DNA of 64,000 bases. Origin: an uncultured Bacteroides sp. (GTDB lineage: Bacteria > Bacteroidota > Bacteroidia > Bacteroidales > Bacteroidaceae). The stretch is taken from the NCBI GenBank assembly GCA_900555635.1, contig USLU01000015.1, positions 36,741 through 100,740 of the forward strand, written 5' to 3'. The translations under genes and the position numbers were made by a program. Shown here one piece after another: positions 44,531 to 54,099 of this stretch (the first letter of the stretch is position 1; each line of letters starts with the position of its first letter). The notes below the pieces were generated by a model. That model had not been told where the DNA came from and did no database searches. It saw only the letters and a list, made by a program, of their open reading frames with translations.

Positions 44531-45784
44531 TTATTGATTTTGTATCTCAAAGCCTGCCTGCTTTAAATTATCCCAGTACGTAGGATAGGACTTAGAGACA
44601 ACCTGTGGCTCGTCAATCTTAATTTGTGGTAGCACGAGGCAGGCGGGCGCAAATGCCATTGCCATACGGTGGTCTTCGTATGTCTCGATAATAGGCTCTT
44701 CTTCAACCGGGCAGCGTTCACCGTCCCACATTAAGATACGATCTTGTTCGGATCGTACCACATAACCTAATTTATGTAATTCGGTGATAAGTGCAGTGAT
44801 GCGGTCGGTTTCCTTGATTTTGAGGCTTTGCAGTCCGGTGAAACGGAAGGGGATGTTCATCAGGCAGCAGGTCACTACGAAGGTCTGCGCCAAGTCGGGG
44901 ATATCCACCATATCTTCTTCAAGGTATTCAACGGGAGTGCCGGATTTAATTAGTCTTACTCCGCGTTCTGTATATTCAGTCTTTATACCTAAGCGAGAGA
45001 AGACTTCTGCTCCACGGCTGTCACCTTGGTAACTCTGAGGGAAAAGACCGAGAAGCTCAATCTCCGAACTTTTCATTTTTAATTTTTCATTTTTCATTGA
45101 ATGGAGTGCCATTATCTGATACCAATAAGAAGCGGCACTCCAATCACTTTCAACCGTAAAAGGTACATCACGATAGCCGCCGGGACTCACAGTAATGCTG
45201 TTGTCTGTACTCCAATCGGCTTGAGCTCCGAAGTCGCGCATCAGTTGTAGGGTGAGGTTGATATAGGGACGTGAGATAATATCGCCGGTAAGATGCAGGT
45301 GTAAACCTTTGGGCAAGACAGCACCTATCATCAATAAAGCGGAAATATATTGTGAACTGACATTTCCGGCAAGCGAAATCTCTTCTTTTTTCAATTCTCC
45401 TCCGGTGATGCGCAGGGGAGGGAAGCCCTCATTATTGACGTATTCTATCCGTGCACCAAGCTCACGTAAAGCATCTACAAGAATACGGATGGGACGTTGC
45501 TGCATGCGTTGCGTACCAGTGATGGTGCGGGTTCCCGGCGTCACGCTGAGGTAGGCCGTCAAGAATCGCATGGCAGTTCCGGCAGCAAGGATATCGATAT
45601 GTTCGGGATTACCGTCCAGCGCACGGATCATGACACGGGTATCGTCGCAATCGCTCAGATTGCACGGAAGGATGTTGCCGTGGGCAAGGGAGTGCAGGAT
45701 GAGTGCCCGGTTGCTGATGCTTTTGGAGGCGGGCAACTGTATGCTGGCATGTAGGGCGGCGGGAGCCGAAACGGTATATTGCAT
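44531..45784 (-). CDS. aroA: 3-phosphoshikimate 1-carboxyvinyltransferase (EPSP synthase)
   Basis: A 417-residue EPSP synthase, the shikimate-pathway step joining shikimate-3-phosphate and PEP. 'LPASKSISNRALIL' (substrate Lys/Ser/Arg) is at about residues 18-31. 'AGTAMRFLTAYLSV' is the PEP site, 'VSSQYISALLMIG' follows, and 'IKETDRITAL' and 'YEDHRMAMAFA' lie near the C-terminus. A short Lys/Met-rich stretch (SMKNEKLKMKSS, residues about 228-240) interrupts the usual sequence and is encoded by an AT-rich repeat (45069-45098). Shorter than the E. coli enzyme, as in other Bacteroidales. Confidence 0.95.
   Translation of the reverse strand: MQYTVSAPAALHASIQLPASKSISNRALILHSLAHGNILPCNLSDCDDTRVMIRALDGNPEHIDILAAGTAMRFLTAYLSVTPGTRTITGTQRMQQRPIRILVDALRELGARIEYVNNEGFPPLRITGGELKKEEISLAGNVSSQYISALLMIGAVLPKGLHLHLTGDIISRPYINLTLQLMRDFGAQADWSTDNSITVSPGGYRDVPFTVESDWSAASYWYQIMALHSMKNEKLKMKSSEIELLGLFPQSYQGDSRGAEVFSRLGIKTEYTERGVRLIKSGTPVEYLEEDMVDIPDLAQTFVVTCCLMNIPFRFTGLQSLKIKETDRITALITELHKLGYVVRSEQDRILMWDGERCPVEEEPIIETYEDHRMAMAFAPACLVLPQIKIDEPQVVSKSYPTYWDNLKQAGFEIQNQ
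45069..45098 (-). repeat. AT-rich repeat inserted in frame within aroA
   Basis: On the coding strand ATGAAAAATGAAAA and TTAAAAATGAAAA units follow each other and encode MKNEKLKMK. The same kind of sequence (GAATGAAAAATTAAAG) lies between genes at about 14500-14515, so this looks like an intergenic-type repeat that landed in, or expanded within, a surface loop without breaking the frame. Confidence 0.55.
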
Positions 45785-46019
45785 GGTCGTATTTGTTAAA
45801 TTATAAAGATAGAGAGTTGTATATGCAGTTGCAAAAGTAGAATAATTCTTTGGGAAATGGAAGCATGTTCTTAAAATGGTTAGAGGTTATTCTTGTTTCC
45901 ATATAGCATTTTATTTTTGATTACTAAATGCAAAGATAGCAGATTTGTCTTTAGAAAGCGAACAAGTAATTCCGATCTTTCGTTTATCTTTGTAGATACA
46001 AATTAATGAAGAGATAAAG

Positions 46020-46409
46020 ATGGATATCGATTTAACTACTCCTGCCCTGCTGTTTTCGGCTATATCATTGATAATGTTGGCATATACCAACCGTTTTTTG
46101 TCGTATGCGCAACTGGTGCGTACTTTGAAAGAACAATACCGGGAGAACCCTTCTTCGGTGAAGGCGGCACAGATTGCCAATCTTAGAAAACGGCTTTATC
46201 TGACGCGTGCCATGCAGGTTTCGGGGATAGGAAGCCTGCTGTTGTGTGTAGTCAGTATGTTTTTTATTTATATTCAACTTTACATCGTGTCGGTTTACAT
46301 ATTTGGACTGGCATTGGTATTGCTGATTATTTCATTGACTATATCGGTCTATGAGATTTATATATCTGTCAAGGCTTTGGAGTTACATCTGAAAGATATG
46401 AATGAGTGA
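46020..46409 (+). CDS. DUF2721 family membrane protein
   Basis: A 129-residue protein with three hydrophobic segments (about residues 6-25, 62-82 and 88-110) and a basic loop 'RNPSSVKAAQIANLRKRLYL'-like between the first two. The N-terminal 'TTPALLFSAISLIMLAYTNRF' is typical of DUF2721, whose function is unknown. A -7-like TATCTTTG lies at 45985-45992. It stands alone on the plus strand between minus-strand operons. Confidence 0.88.
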   Translation: MDIDLTTPALLFSAISLIMLAYTNRFLSYAQLVRTLKEQYRENPSSVKAAQIANLRKRLYLTRAMQVSGIGSLLLCVVSMFFIYIQLYIVSVYIFGLALVLLIISLTISVYEIYISVKALELHLKDMNE

Positions 46410-46416
46410 TAGAAAC

Positions 46417-47016
46417 TCAGCATGTGGAATGCAGGGCATTGATCGGTAGTTCCAGTTCTCCCCAATTTATCATGGCATTGAACAGGCGGATGGCGGAGAA
46501 TGAGGATAAATCTTCCAGTCTGATCTCATTTTCCTGGAGAATGCTTTCTTCTAAAAGCTGTGCCCGTTTGGTCCCTCCCAGTAATGGCTGCTTGGGAGTG
46601 TACCAATAGTTGCCGTCGTAAAGGGCGATGTTGGCAATGGAGGTATCGGTCAATAATCCTTGTTTTACAATCAAAACATCATCGCATGTGCCACGCTGCG
46701 CAAAGAGGTGGTTCAGTGCCTCGCGGTCGGTACTTTTGTAGGTGTAGTCGATGGTGTCGGACTGAATAATGGCTAATGATTGTACACACCTCATAGTATA
46801 GGCTGCATAACTTACTTCTTCTATGCCTGTTTCTCCATATACTACGCGTGCTTTGAATACTTCTGAACCTTGAACGGGCTTTAGGTAATCTTCTAGTTGC
46901 AACAGGGAACTTCCTTGCCAAAAATGCGAACGGGTTTCGTTCAGTCTTCTGTTATGATAAGGCAGATTGCGGATCTCTCCGTTATCAATGCGTATGGTTT
47001 CAATAAATCGGCACAT
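46417..47016 (-). CDS. pabC: Aminotransferase class IV, aminodeoxychorismate lyase type
   Basis: A 199-residue PLP enzyme of fold type IV, likely releasing p-aminobenzoate and pyruvate from aminodeoxychorismate for folate synthesis. 'YHNRRLNETRSHFW' is the N-terminal family motif. The PLP lysine is probably in 'YTYKSTDREAL'. 'DTSIANIALYDGNYWYTPKQPLLGGTKR'-type residues carry the usual S-N-I/V motif. It overlaps the pabB-like gene by 17 bp, which is the main support for the specific role. Confidence 0.87.
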   Translation of the reverse strand: MCRFIETIRIDNGEIRNLPYHNRRLNETRSHFWQGSSLLQLEDYLKPVQGSEVFKARVVYGETGIEEVSYAAYTMRCVQSLAIIQSDTIDYTYKSTDREALNHLFAQRGTCDDVLIVKQGLLTDTSIANIALYDGNYWYTPKQPLLGGTKRAQLLEESILQENEIRLEDLSSFSAIRLFNAMINWGELELPINALHSTC

Positions 47017-48010
47017 ATACTTTCTGTATTACTTCGTTATACTCGCTTTTCCATTGGCTTTTGGCAGTGATGCCGCCACCTGCCTTGAAAAAGAATTGTC
47101 CGTCTTCCTGTTCAATGAAACGTATCATGACGGCACTATCCAATTGTTTGTTTCCATAGTAACCCATCACTCCGGTGTAGAACCCCCGTTCATACTTTTC
47201 CGCTTCGGCAATGATTTGAACTGTTTTGGGCTTGGGTGCACCGGTGATAGAACCGGCGGGGAGTAGCTTGAACAATATGTCGCCGATGTGCTCGGTATAA
47301 TCATCGGGTAGAGTGCCGCAGATTTCAGAACTGGTTTGCAGAATGGGGCCTTTGTTGGTTTGCAGAAGGTCTGTATAGCGGTAGGAATTCACAGTTACAT
47401 GATTTGCAACCATGCTCAAGTCATTGCGTATCAAGTCAACGATGGTAGCATGCTCGGCTGCTTCTTTTTCATCTTCCAGTAAGCGAGTTTCCGCATCCGG
47501 CAGAGTTGCATCTATGGTCCCTTTCATGGGGAAGGACTTGATCTTTCCCTCTTCGATGCGGACAAAGATTTCGGGAGAAAAACAGACGAATTTATCCTTT
47601 AACCAAAGTTTATAGAGTGCTTTTGAATGCTGAAACAGCTCCTTTAATGTCAAGTTAGTAGTAACAGGAATTTTGCAAGTCAGATTCGTCAGATAACTAT
47701 TGCCTGCCAGCAAATTCCGTTTTACGATGTCGAAAGCTTGTTTGTAAGTGTTAGGGGTGGGAGGGATAAATTTCCAATCTGTTTTTCCGGTATATCGGGT
47801 GGTCGTTTCTTTGGTAGTGTCCGGAGAAATATCTGCCACATTGCCTGCCCCCCGGAATTGGTAAAGGCAGGCAGAGGCATCTATCTCGTCAAGAGTTTCA
47901 ATATAAGAGTGCTCCTGTGTATAGTCTATAATAAAAAGGAAAGGCACATCGGCTTTTGCCAATGCATTCATCCGGCTGATGGCTTCTTTTTTACAATATA
48001 CTTGCTTCAC
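47000..48010 (-). CDS. pabB: Aminodeoxychorismate synthase component I
   Basis: A 336-residue chorismate-binding enzyme that aminates chorismate to aminodeoxychorismate. The chorismate domain is clear: 'GNSYLTNLTCKIP', 'FVCFSPEIFVRIEEGKIKSF', 'PMKGTIDATLPDAE' (PIKGT-type motif with Lys), 'LIRNDLSMVA', and 'LLPAGSITGAPKPKTVQII'. Only the catalytic C-terminal domain is present, as in Bacteroidales. Its start lies one base after the transporter gene's stop and its end overlaps pabC. Confidence 0.92.
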   Translation of the reverse strand: MKQVYCKKEAISRMNALAKADVPFLFIIDYTQEHSYIETLDEIDASACLYQFRGAGNVADISPDTTKETTTRYTGKTDWKFIPPTPNTYKQAFDIVKRNLLAGNSYLTNLTCKIPVTTNLTLKELFQHSKALYKLWLKDKFVCFSPEIFVRIEEGKIKSFPMKGTIDATLPDAETRLLEDEKEAAEHATIVDLIRNDLSMVANHVTVNSYRYTDLLQTNKGPILQTSSEICGTLPDDYTEHIGDILFKLLPAGSITGAPKPKTVQIIAEAEKYERGFYTGVMGYYGNKQLDSAVMIRFIEQEDGQFFFKAGGGITAKSQWKSEYNEVIQKVYVPIY

Positions 48011-48011
48011 T

Positions 48012-49610
48012 TTAATATACCGCGCTGGCTATTAGCTGGATGGATAATATCAAAAATACCATTGCAATAGGATAAACCGTAGCGTAGGCTACACTCGGAA
48101 TATTGCTGTCGGTCATGGAGTCGGCAGCAGCAAGTCCCGGCGTACTAGTCATGCCACCGGTGATAGTACCCAACAAATCGAGAATACTGATTTTGAATAC
48201 GCATAGGCCGATGATAGCTGCAACAAACATGGGTACTAAAGTAATGGCAGCACCTACACCAAACAGTAACCATCCGCTATCTTGGAAGGTAGCCACCAGA
48301 TTGGTGCCAGCCGATGTCCCGACTTCTGCCAGGAAAAGCAGTAGTCCCAATTGGCGTAATAACTGGTTGGCAGAACCGGACATAGACCAAATGATAGGTC
48401 CCGTTTTGCCGACTGCACTCAGGAACAGGGCTACTATCAGAATACCACCCGTCAAGCCAGGAGAGAATGACAGGCTTTCTGAGAAAGAAATATTCAGTTT
48501 GCCAAATAATACTCCTAAAACGATACCCATTGCAATGGGGAAAAAGTCTGTATCTGACAATTTCTTGGCATTATTACCCAACAGGCGGGCTACTCCTTTG
48601 ATGCCGTCTTTTTCTCCAACCACCATCAATTTGTCACCAAACTTCAAGGCTAGGTCGGGTGAAGGAGCAAGGTCGATTCCGCTTCGACGAACGCGCGTCA
48701 CGGTACAACCGAAATTCTTCATCAGGTTGAGATCGCCCAATTGCTTGTTAATCATGTCTTTTTTGGTCAGCAGCAGGGATTCTATCTCTTGTGTATCAAC
48801 CAGTGGTAATTCACCTTCTTCTCTTTCGCCCACCAAGACGGCAAGCTGGTTTAGTGCATCGTCACTACCGACTGCCTGGATATAATCATTCTCTTGTAGT
48901 ATAGTGTTTGCGGTAGGGATGGAGATTTCGTCATTATGCTTATGCCGGGAAATAACGGCGCCGGTCATAGCGCGCGCATTGATCTGCATCAGGCTGCGAT
49001 TGAATACGGCAGAATTGGTAACGCGAAAGATGCAGGTGGTCAGTTCAGGGAACTGGCTGCGGCGTTCTTTTTCCAAACGGCGGGCTTCTTTGTCCAGGTC
49101 TATGCGCATGATGCGGGGAAGTAGCTTCACGAAAAGAATGACCCCGATAACTCCGAAGGGGTAAGCTATACCGTAAGCAATGGAGGCTAGCGGAGAATGA
49201 GTACTGTCGATGGCTACGGCGAGTCCCGGCGTACTGGTCAGAGCACCGGCTATCAGTCCCACAACACTGGGGGTATCTATATCGAAAGCGTATTTTAATC
49301 CTACGGCGGTCAAGGCTGCCGAACAGATAATCAGTAGAGTGATAATAATTAATGTCTTTCCCTTACTTCGGAAAGAGTCAAAGAATCCGGGACCTGCTTG
49401 AATACCGATGGTGAAGATAAACAGTACCAATCCGAAGTTACCCAATTCTTTAGGGATAATTACCCCGAAATGTCCGAATAGCAAGGCGATAAAAATGACT
49501 GCAGAGACATCTAAAGATAATCCTTTGATTTTGATTTTTCCCAGCATGAAGCCCAATGCTACAATCAGGAAAAGTGCGAAATAAGAGGAGCTTAAAAGGT
49601 CGGTAAACAT
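48012..49610 (-). CDS. AspT/YidE-type transporter with two TrkA-C domains
   Basis: A 532-residue membrane protein of the aspartate:alanine-exchanger family. About five helices come first ('FALFLIVALGFMLGKIKIKG', 'LTSTPGLAVAIDSTH'), then two RCK/TrkA-C domains (about residues 190-360, 'ENDYIQAVGSDDALNQLAVL' and 'GDKLMVVGEKDGIKGVARLL'), then six more helices with a second 'GGMTSTPGLAAADS' motif. The duplicated TSTPGLA motif marks the inverted-repeat transporter fold. Substrate unknown. The start at 49610 is preferred to 49655, which would add a non-hydrophobic leader. Confidence 0.9.
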   Translation of the reverse strand: MFTDLLSSSYFALFLIVALGFMLGKIKIKGLSLDVSAVIFIALLFGHFGVIIPKELGNFGLVLFIFTIGIQAGPGFFDSFRSKGKTLIIITLLIICSAALTAVGLKYAFDIDTPSVVGLIAGALTSTPGLAVAIDSTHSPLASIAYGIAYPFGVIGVILFVKLLPRIMRIDLDKEARRLEKERRSQFPELTTCIFRVTNSAVFNRSLMQINARAMTGAVISRHKHNDEISIPTANTILQENDYIQAVGSDDALNQLAVLVGEREEGELPLVDTQEIESLLLTKKDMINKQLGDLNLMKNFGCTVTRVRRSGIDLAPSPDLALKFGDKLMVVGEKDGIKGVARLLGNNAKKLSDTDFFPIAMGIVLGVLFGKLNISFSESLSFSPGLTGGILIVALFLSAVGKTGPIIWSMSGSANQLLRQLGLLLFLAEVGTSAGTNLVATFQDSGWLLFGVGAAITLVPMFVAAIIGLCVFKISILDLLGTITGGMTSTPGLAAADSMTDSNIPSVAYATVYPIAMVFLILSIQLIASAVY

Positions 49611-49699
49611 AAGTTTAAAAGGGTTAGAGGTTTTAGGCGTGCAAAGGTAGTGCAAAAAAGTGGAATAAAGAAAGTATTATTTCACAGGCATGCATAAAA

Positions 49700-49728
49700 A
49701 AGGAGTTAAGTTTTATGCTTAACTCCTT
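49700..49728 (-). terminator. Terminator of the tricorn-like protease gene
   Basis: AAGGAGTTAAG (49700-49710) and CTTAACTCCTT (49718-49728) are perfect arms around a 7-base loop. On the minus strand the stem is followed by TTTTTATG, a U-tract. It lies just after the stop of the gene at 49779-53033. The same stem sequence recurs at 63879-63907. Confidence 0.85.
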
Positions 49729-49778
49729 AAATCTAATTTAATAAGAACGCATTCTTATATCAGAATTGTTCCCGCTTC

Positions 49779-52700
49779 TTATTTATCAATCTCTTTCAGC
49801 AGCTCTTCTACCGCTGTTTTCAACTGTGTATCTTCTCCAAGCACAATGGTTTCAGGTGAATTGGCCACTTTGATATCCGGTTCCAACTGCGAATTTTCCA
49901 AGTAGCTACCATCCGGTAAACGATAACCGATCACAGGAATACCGAATACGAGTGACGGGTCTTGTAAAGTTTCCCAAGATACACTGGTCATGGTACCGGG
50001 AACCGGCATACCTACCAATTTGCCCAGTTTCTGATGGCTGTAAACCCACGGTGTACCGTGTGCATTGGAATAATTAGCTTCGCACGTCAACATGATAGAA
50101 GGCTTGTTCCAACGGCGGCTCGGCATGTCGCAGGCTTCGCGCCCACGTACTACTTGGGTAAAGTATTTCTTTCCGCTGAACAGTACTTCAACATCTTCGT
50201 GCAGGCGTCCTCCCCCATTGAAGCGGGTATCGATAACAATTCCGTCACGATTATTATATTTCCCGAGGATATCCGAGTAGATGGAACGGAAACTATCATC
50301 ATCCATCGATTCGATATGTACATATCCCAACCGGCCATTAGACCATTTGTCAACATCCGCAGCACGCTGTTTTATCCAACGGGTATAGAGCAAATTATTA
50401 AGGGCGCCATTGCTAATGGGGATAATCACTTCTTCCCAGCGCTCTTTAGTCTGCGGATTGTATAATGAGATAAGCGTTTTCTTCTTTGCTTTGTTGTTGA
50501 GCAATGTGTAGTAATCCATTTCGGGAGTGATTTCTACGCCATCTATCTTCTCAATGACAACACCTGCCTTTACCTTTGTATCCGCTTTGTCGAAAGGACC
50601 TTTTTCTATTACTTCGGAAATCAGCATACCTTTGTCAGCGTAATTCCAGTCGAATAGTAATCCCAGGCTTGCAGTCGGTTCGCTTTGTCCTTTCGGGTAG
50701 AATCTTCCTCCGGTGTGTGATACATTCAGTTCACCTAACCATTCACTCAGCAATTCGGCAAAGTCATAATTGTTACCGATGTGAGGCAGGAACTTACGGT
50801 AAGCGGCAGACATGGCATCCCAATCTACTCCGTGCATATTGAGGTTGTAGAAACGCTTCTGTTGTTGTTTGTATACATGGTCGAACATATATTCACGTTC
50901 GGCGGCAAGATCCATCTTCATGGAAGCACGGAAGTTGACAGGTTTCAATTCATTGGAAGACATATCCATCTTTTGCATGTCTTTGCTGCTTAGTATGAAG
51001 AGGTTTTTGCCTTCTTTGTCCAATTCCATGTTTGCCCATCCGGCATCCAGTTTGTGAAGAAGTTTGGTTTCTTTCTTACGAAGGTCCATCTTCCACAGGT
51101 CGAAACCACCTTCAAAAGCTGCCAAGTAATAAAGGGTTTCGCCATCTTTGGAGATGATTGTGCTGCCCATATCCGAGGAGTTGGGTGTCAGCCGAACGAT
51201 GCGGTCTTCAATGTTCTTCAAGTCTACAACAATGTCTTTGACTTTGCTGGCATCAGCTTCCTCTTTCTTGGTTTCTTTCTTTTTGTCTTTATCTTTGTTA
51301 CTTTCTTTTTCTTTCTCTTTTTTCTGCTGGTCTTCCAGTTCTTTACGCAATTCATAGTCTTCCTTGCTCAGACAATATTTGTCGTATGCATCTTGATTAA
51401 GGAATACCAGCATGGCATCGTCTTGTGATCCCCAAGAAGCATGTGCGCGCATACCGTAACGTTCGGTTGTAAAGAGAATGGCGTTGCCATCGAGCACAAA
51501 ACGAGGAGAGCCGCTTGAGTAACCACTATTGGTCAGATTTACAATGGGACTGTTGCCCTGGGCACTGACAAGACCTATATCTGAATAAGGATCATGTTTG
51601 TTTCCGGTGAATTCGAGAGTGAACCATTTGCCATCAGGCGACCATGCGTAATCAAATCCGCCTCCGGTACTGTACCAGGTAGAACCATCAGTGATCTGAC
51701 GTACTTTCTTTGTTTCCAGATTGAGTACCATCAGACGGATACGGTCTTCGATAAATGCCAGTTCTTTGCCATCGGGCGAAAATTGCGGGTAAGTACGTTC
51801 TACGGTGGTAGAAGGCAATAACACTTCTTCCTTTATCAAAGTAGCATTCGGGAAGTTCGGATCTTCTTTCCGGGCGATTTTTGCCATATAGAGCTGCCAA
51901 TTACCGTTGCGTTCACTGGCGTATGCCAAAGTACGGTTGTCGGGAGCAAAGGTGAGACCGGCTTCACGAGCGGCAGTATGGGTGATTTGTTTGGTAGTGG
52001 TGTAGTCGGTAGAGGTTACGAATACTTCACCGCGTATAATGAAAGCAACTTGCTTGCCGTCCGGCGAAACAGTTCCCGAGGTAGCTCCGTTGGTAAAGTC
52101 CAGATTGGCGAGTTGCGGTTGGTCATCACGCACGATCTCTACATTGAGCTTTTGCGGAGCGGAACCGTTTTGTTGGGTATAGATTTCTCCGTCGTACCCA
52201 TAACATAATGTTCCGTTGTTGCTCATAGAAAGGAACCGTACGGGATGGGTTTTGAAGGAGGTTACTTCTTTCACCGATTGCGGCTGGGCAAGCGGGAAAG
52301 AATATACGTTGAATGTACCTCCGTTTCGTTCGCTCAGGAAGTAAATGGTTTGTCCGTCCGGAGACAGTATCGGGTTACGGTCTTCACCGGCATGTTGGGT
52401 AAGATTGGTATGCTTTCCGGTTTGAGTGTCGTACATCCATATATCCCGGGTAATGGAAGAGGTGTGATGTTTGCGCCATTCATCTTCAAAACCTTTGCGA
52501 TCCTGATAAAAGAACAGCTTGCCGGATTTGTCGAAGTTTACAGCTTCGGCGGGAGTACCTAATACTTGTTCGGTACGTCCTCCGGCAACGGGTACTTGAT
52601 ATAGTTCGGTCATAGCCGATGTAGGGAAGAGGGCACTCTTTGCCGGGTCTTGAATGGAAGCGGAAAATAAGATGTACTTGCCGTCCGGAGTGAATGCCGA

Positions 52701-53033
52701 GGGAAGTTCGCCGGCTGAGTTAGAAGTCAGGCGTTGGGCGGTTCCTCCGTTTGCGGGCATCACAAATACATCGAAGTTGCCATATCTGTCGCTTGCAAAA
52801 GCTATCTGTTTACCATCGGGCGACCATACCGGGGTACATTCGTAAGAATCTTGTGTGGTGAGTTGGGTAGCTGTACCACCTTTGGCAGGCATTTTATAAA
52901 TGTCTCCTTTATAGCAAAACACGATTTCTGTACCGTCGGGTGAAATGCGCACGTCACGCATCCACAGAGGAGTGGCGGCTTGACTGGCAATGGCTGTAAA
53001 GCCGAAGGCAATGTAGGCAAGTATTTTCTTCAT
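49779..53033 (-). CDS. Tricorn-like S41 family peptidase
   Basis: A 1084-residue periplasmic protease with a signal peptide (MKKILAYIAFGFTAIASQA). Two beta-propellers built of PD40/WD40-like blades come first ('ISPDGTEIVFCYKGDIYKMP', 'WSPDGKQIAFASDRYGNFD'), spanning about residues 25-570. A highly charged Lys/Glu linker sits at about 590-635 (EKEKESNKDKDKKKE). Then come a tricorn C1 domain, a PDZ domain ('KADTKVKAGVVIEKIDG'), and the S41 catalytic domain with 'GIVIDTRFNGGGR' and the nucleophile Ser in 'CEANYSNAHGTPW' (near 989). Related proteins degrade peptides. Length and domain order match archaeal tricorn and its Bacteroidetes homologues. Confidence 0.93.
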   Translation of the reverse strand: MKKILAYIAFGFTAIASQAATPLWMRDVRISPDGTEIVFCYKGDIYKMPAKGGTATQLTTQDSYECTPVWSPDGKQIAFASDRYGNFDVFVMPANGGTAQRLTSNSAGELPSAFTPDGKYILFSASIQDPAKSALFPTSAMTELYQVPVAGGRTEQVLGTPAEAVNFDKSGKLFFYQDRKGFEDEWRKHHTSSITRDIWMYDTQTGKHTNLTQHAGEDRNPILSPDGQTIYFLSERNGGTFNVYSFPLAQPQSVKEVTSFKTHPVRFLSMSNNGTLCYGYDGEIYTQQNGSAPQKLNVEIVRDDQPQLANLDFTNGATSGTVSPDGKQVAFIIRGEVFVTSTDYTTTKQITHTAAREAGLTFAPDNRTLAYASERNGNWQLYMAKIARKEDPNFPNATLIKEEVLLPSTTVERTYPQFSPDGKELAFIEDRIRLMVLNLETKKVRQITDGSTWYSTGGGFDYAWSPDGKWFTLEFTGNKHDPYSDIGLVSAQGNSPIVNLTNSGYSSGSPRFVLDGNAILFTTERYGMRAHASWGSQDDAMLVFLNQDAYDKYCLSKEDYELRKELEDQQKKEKEKESNKDKDKKKETKKEEADASKVKDIVVDLKNIEDRIVRLTPNSSDMGSTIISKDGETLYYLAAFEGGFDLWKMDLRKKETKLLHKLDAGWANMELDKEGKNLFILSSKDMQKMDMSSNELKPVNFRASMKMDLAAEREYMFDHVYKQQQKRFYNLNMHGVDWDAMSAAYRKFLPHIGNNYDFAELLSEWLGELNVSHTGGRFYPKGQSEPTASLGLLFDWNYADKGMLISEVIEKGPFDKADTKVKAGVVIEKIDGVEITPEMDYYTLLNNKAKKKTLISLYNPQTKERWEEVIIPISNGALNNLLYTRWIKQRAADVDKWSNGRLGYVHIESMDDDSFRSIYSDILGKYNNRDGIVIDTRFNGGGRLHEDVEVLFSGKKYFTQVVRGREACDMPSRRWNKPSIMLTCEANYSNAHGTPWVYSHQKLGKLVGMPVPGTMTSVSWETLQDPSLVFGIPVIGYRLPDGSYLENSQLEPDIKVANSPETIVLGEDTQLKTAVEELLKEIDK

Positions 53034-53074
53034 AATAAGGATGTATATAAGATGTTTAAGTTACGTATAGAAAT

Positions 53075-53854
53075 TTATTTTATCCCTCTGGCTTTATAGA
53101 TCAACTCTTTGGCATTGTTGATGCTTTGGAACTTCTCTTCGGCGGCTTTCTTTATATCTTCGCCCAACATGGCTACTTTGTCGGGATGGTGTTTTAAAGC
53201 CAGACGGCGATAGGCGGCACGTATTTCGTCGTTGGTGGCGGTAGGTTCTACTTCGAGCACTTTGTATGCTTCGTCCAGTGAGTTGCCGCCCAAGTTGAGC
53301 ATTGATTCCACTTCTTGTGCCGAGAGTCCCATGTACTGTGCCACTTCTTTCAGTGCGGCTATTTCTGCACTGCATACGTTACCGTCGCTTTTGGCTATGT
53401 TTATCAGGAAATCAAGTAGCTGCAAGCGGGCTTCGTAGGGCAGATTAGCGGCGATTTGTGCTCCGCAGTCACGGATGGTATTCTTAAAAGCCAGGGGATT
53501 TTGCCTGTCCATCTGTTTACGTTGCTCAAATAGGTTGAGCAGAATTTGCTCGCCTTCGCTAATGGCAGAGTCTCCGAAGTTTATTTTCAGGAAACGGCGG
53601 ACATACTCCATTTCGCTATGCATTACTTTTCCGTCTGCTTTAATAATATAAGAAGCCATGACCAGCATGGAGAAAAGAAAACTATTCCGTTGACCGGCAT
53701 ATCTGGAACTTGCCGTCTGGCCTTGACCATAATCACTGCCTATTGAGCCTGTGTTTATATCGAATAATGACCCCAGTGCATATCCTGCTAAAGCCCCCAG
53801 CGGTCCTCCGGCCATAAAGCCTATGATACCGCCAATCCATTTTGCTGCTCCCAT
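53075..53854 (-). CDS. TerB-domain and J-domain protein (DjlA-like)
   Basis: A 259-residue co-chaperone-like protein. The start at 53854 (MGAAKWIGGIIGFMAGGP) gives a short Gly-rich membrane-associating helix; an ATG at 53896 is less likely. The middle is a TerB/DjlA helical domain ('FLFSMLVMASYIIKADGKVM', 'LQLLDFLINIAKSDGNVCSA'). The C-terminus is a DnaJ domain ('AYKVLEVEPTATNDEIRAAY', 'LALKHHPDKVAMLG') with the HPD motif that stimulates Hsp70. The overall order resembles DjlA, an inner-membrane DnaK partner. Confidence 0.92.
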   Translation of the reverse strand: MGAAKWIGGIIGFMAGGPLGALAGYALGSLFDINTGSIGSDYGQGQTASSRYAGQRNSFLFSMLVMASYIIKADGKVMHSEMEYVRRFLKINFGDSAISEGEQILLNLFEQRKQMDRQNPLAFKNTIRDCGAQIAANLPYEARLQLLDFLINIAKSDGNVCSAEIAALKEVAQYMGLSAQEVESMLNLGGNSLDEAYKVLEVEPTATNDEIRAAYRRLALKHHPDKVAMLGEDIKKAAEEKFQSINNAKELIYKARGIK

Positions 53855-54099
53855 AAATTTTGTATTTAGAATGCAAAAGTAAACATTCTTACTCAAAAAT
53901 TACATTGTATTTCTATAAAAAGTCTCTCACCAAAGTTTTGTGTCAACTTTGAAACTGTGTATTCCTTTCTCTATACTCAATTGTGAGAATAAAGGTTTTA
54001 AACGATAATTATGGCTGACTGACAGATATTTCGTATTTTTGACGAGTGTCTGATTACATATAGCATTACTAGTTCTGATAAGAAAGAAAATTGCAGAAA

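Noticed and set aside
44209..44550. Minus-strand open frame of 113 codons across the palindromic repeat
   Set aside because: It reads through the inverted repeat and the aroA end, and no protein-like features are seen.
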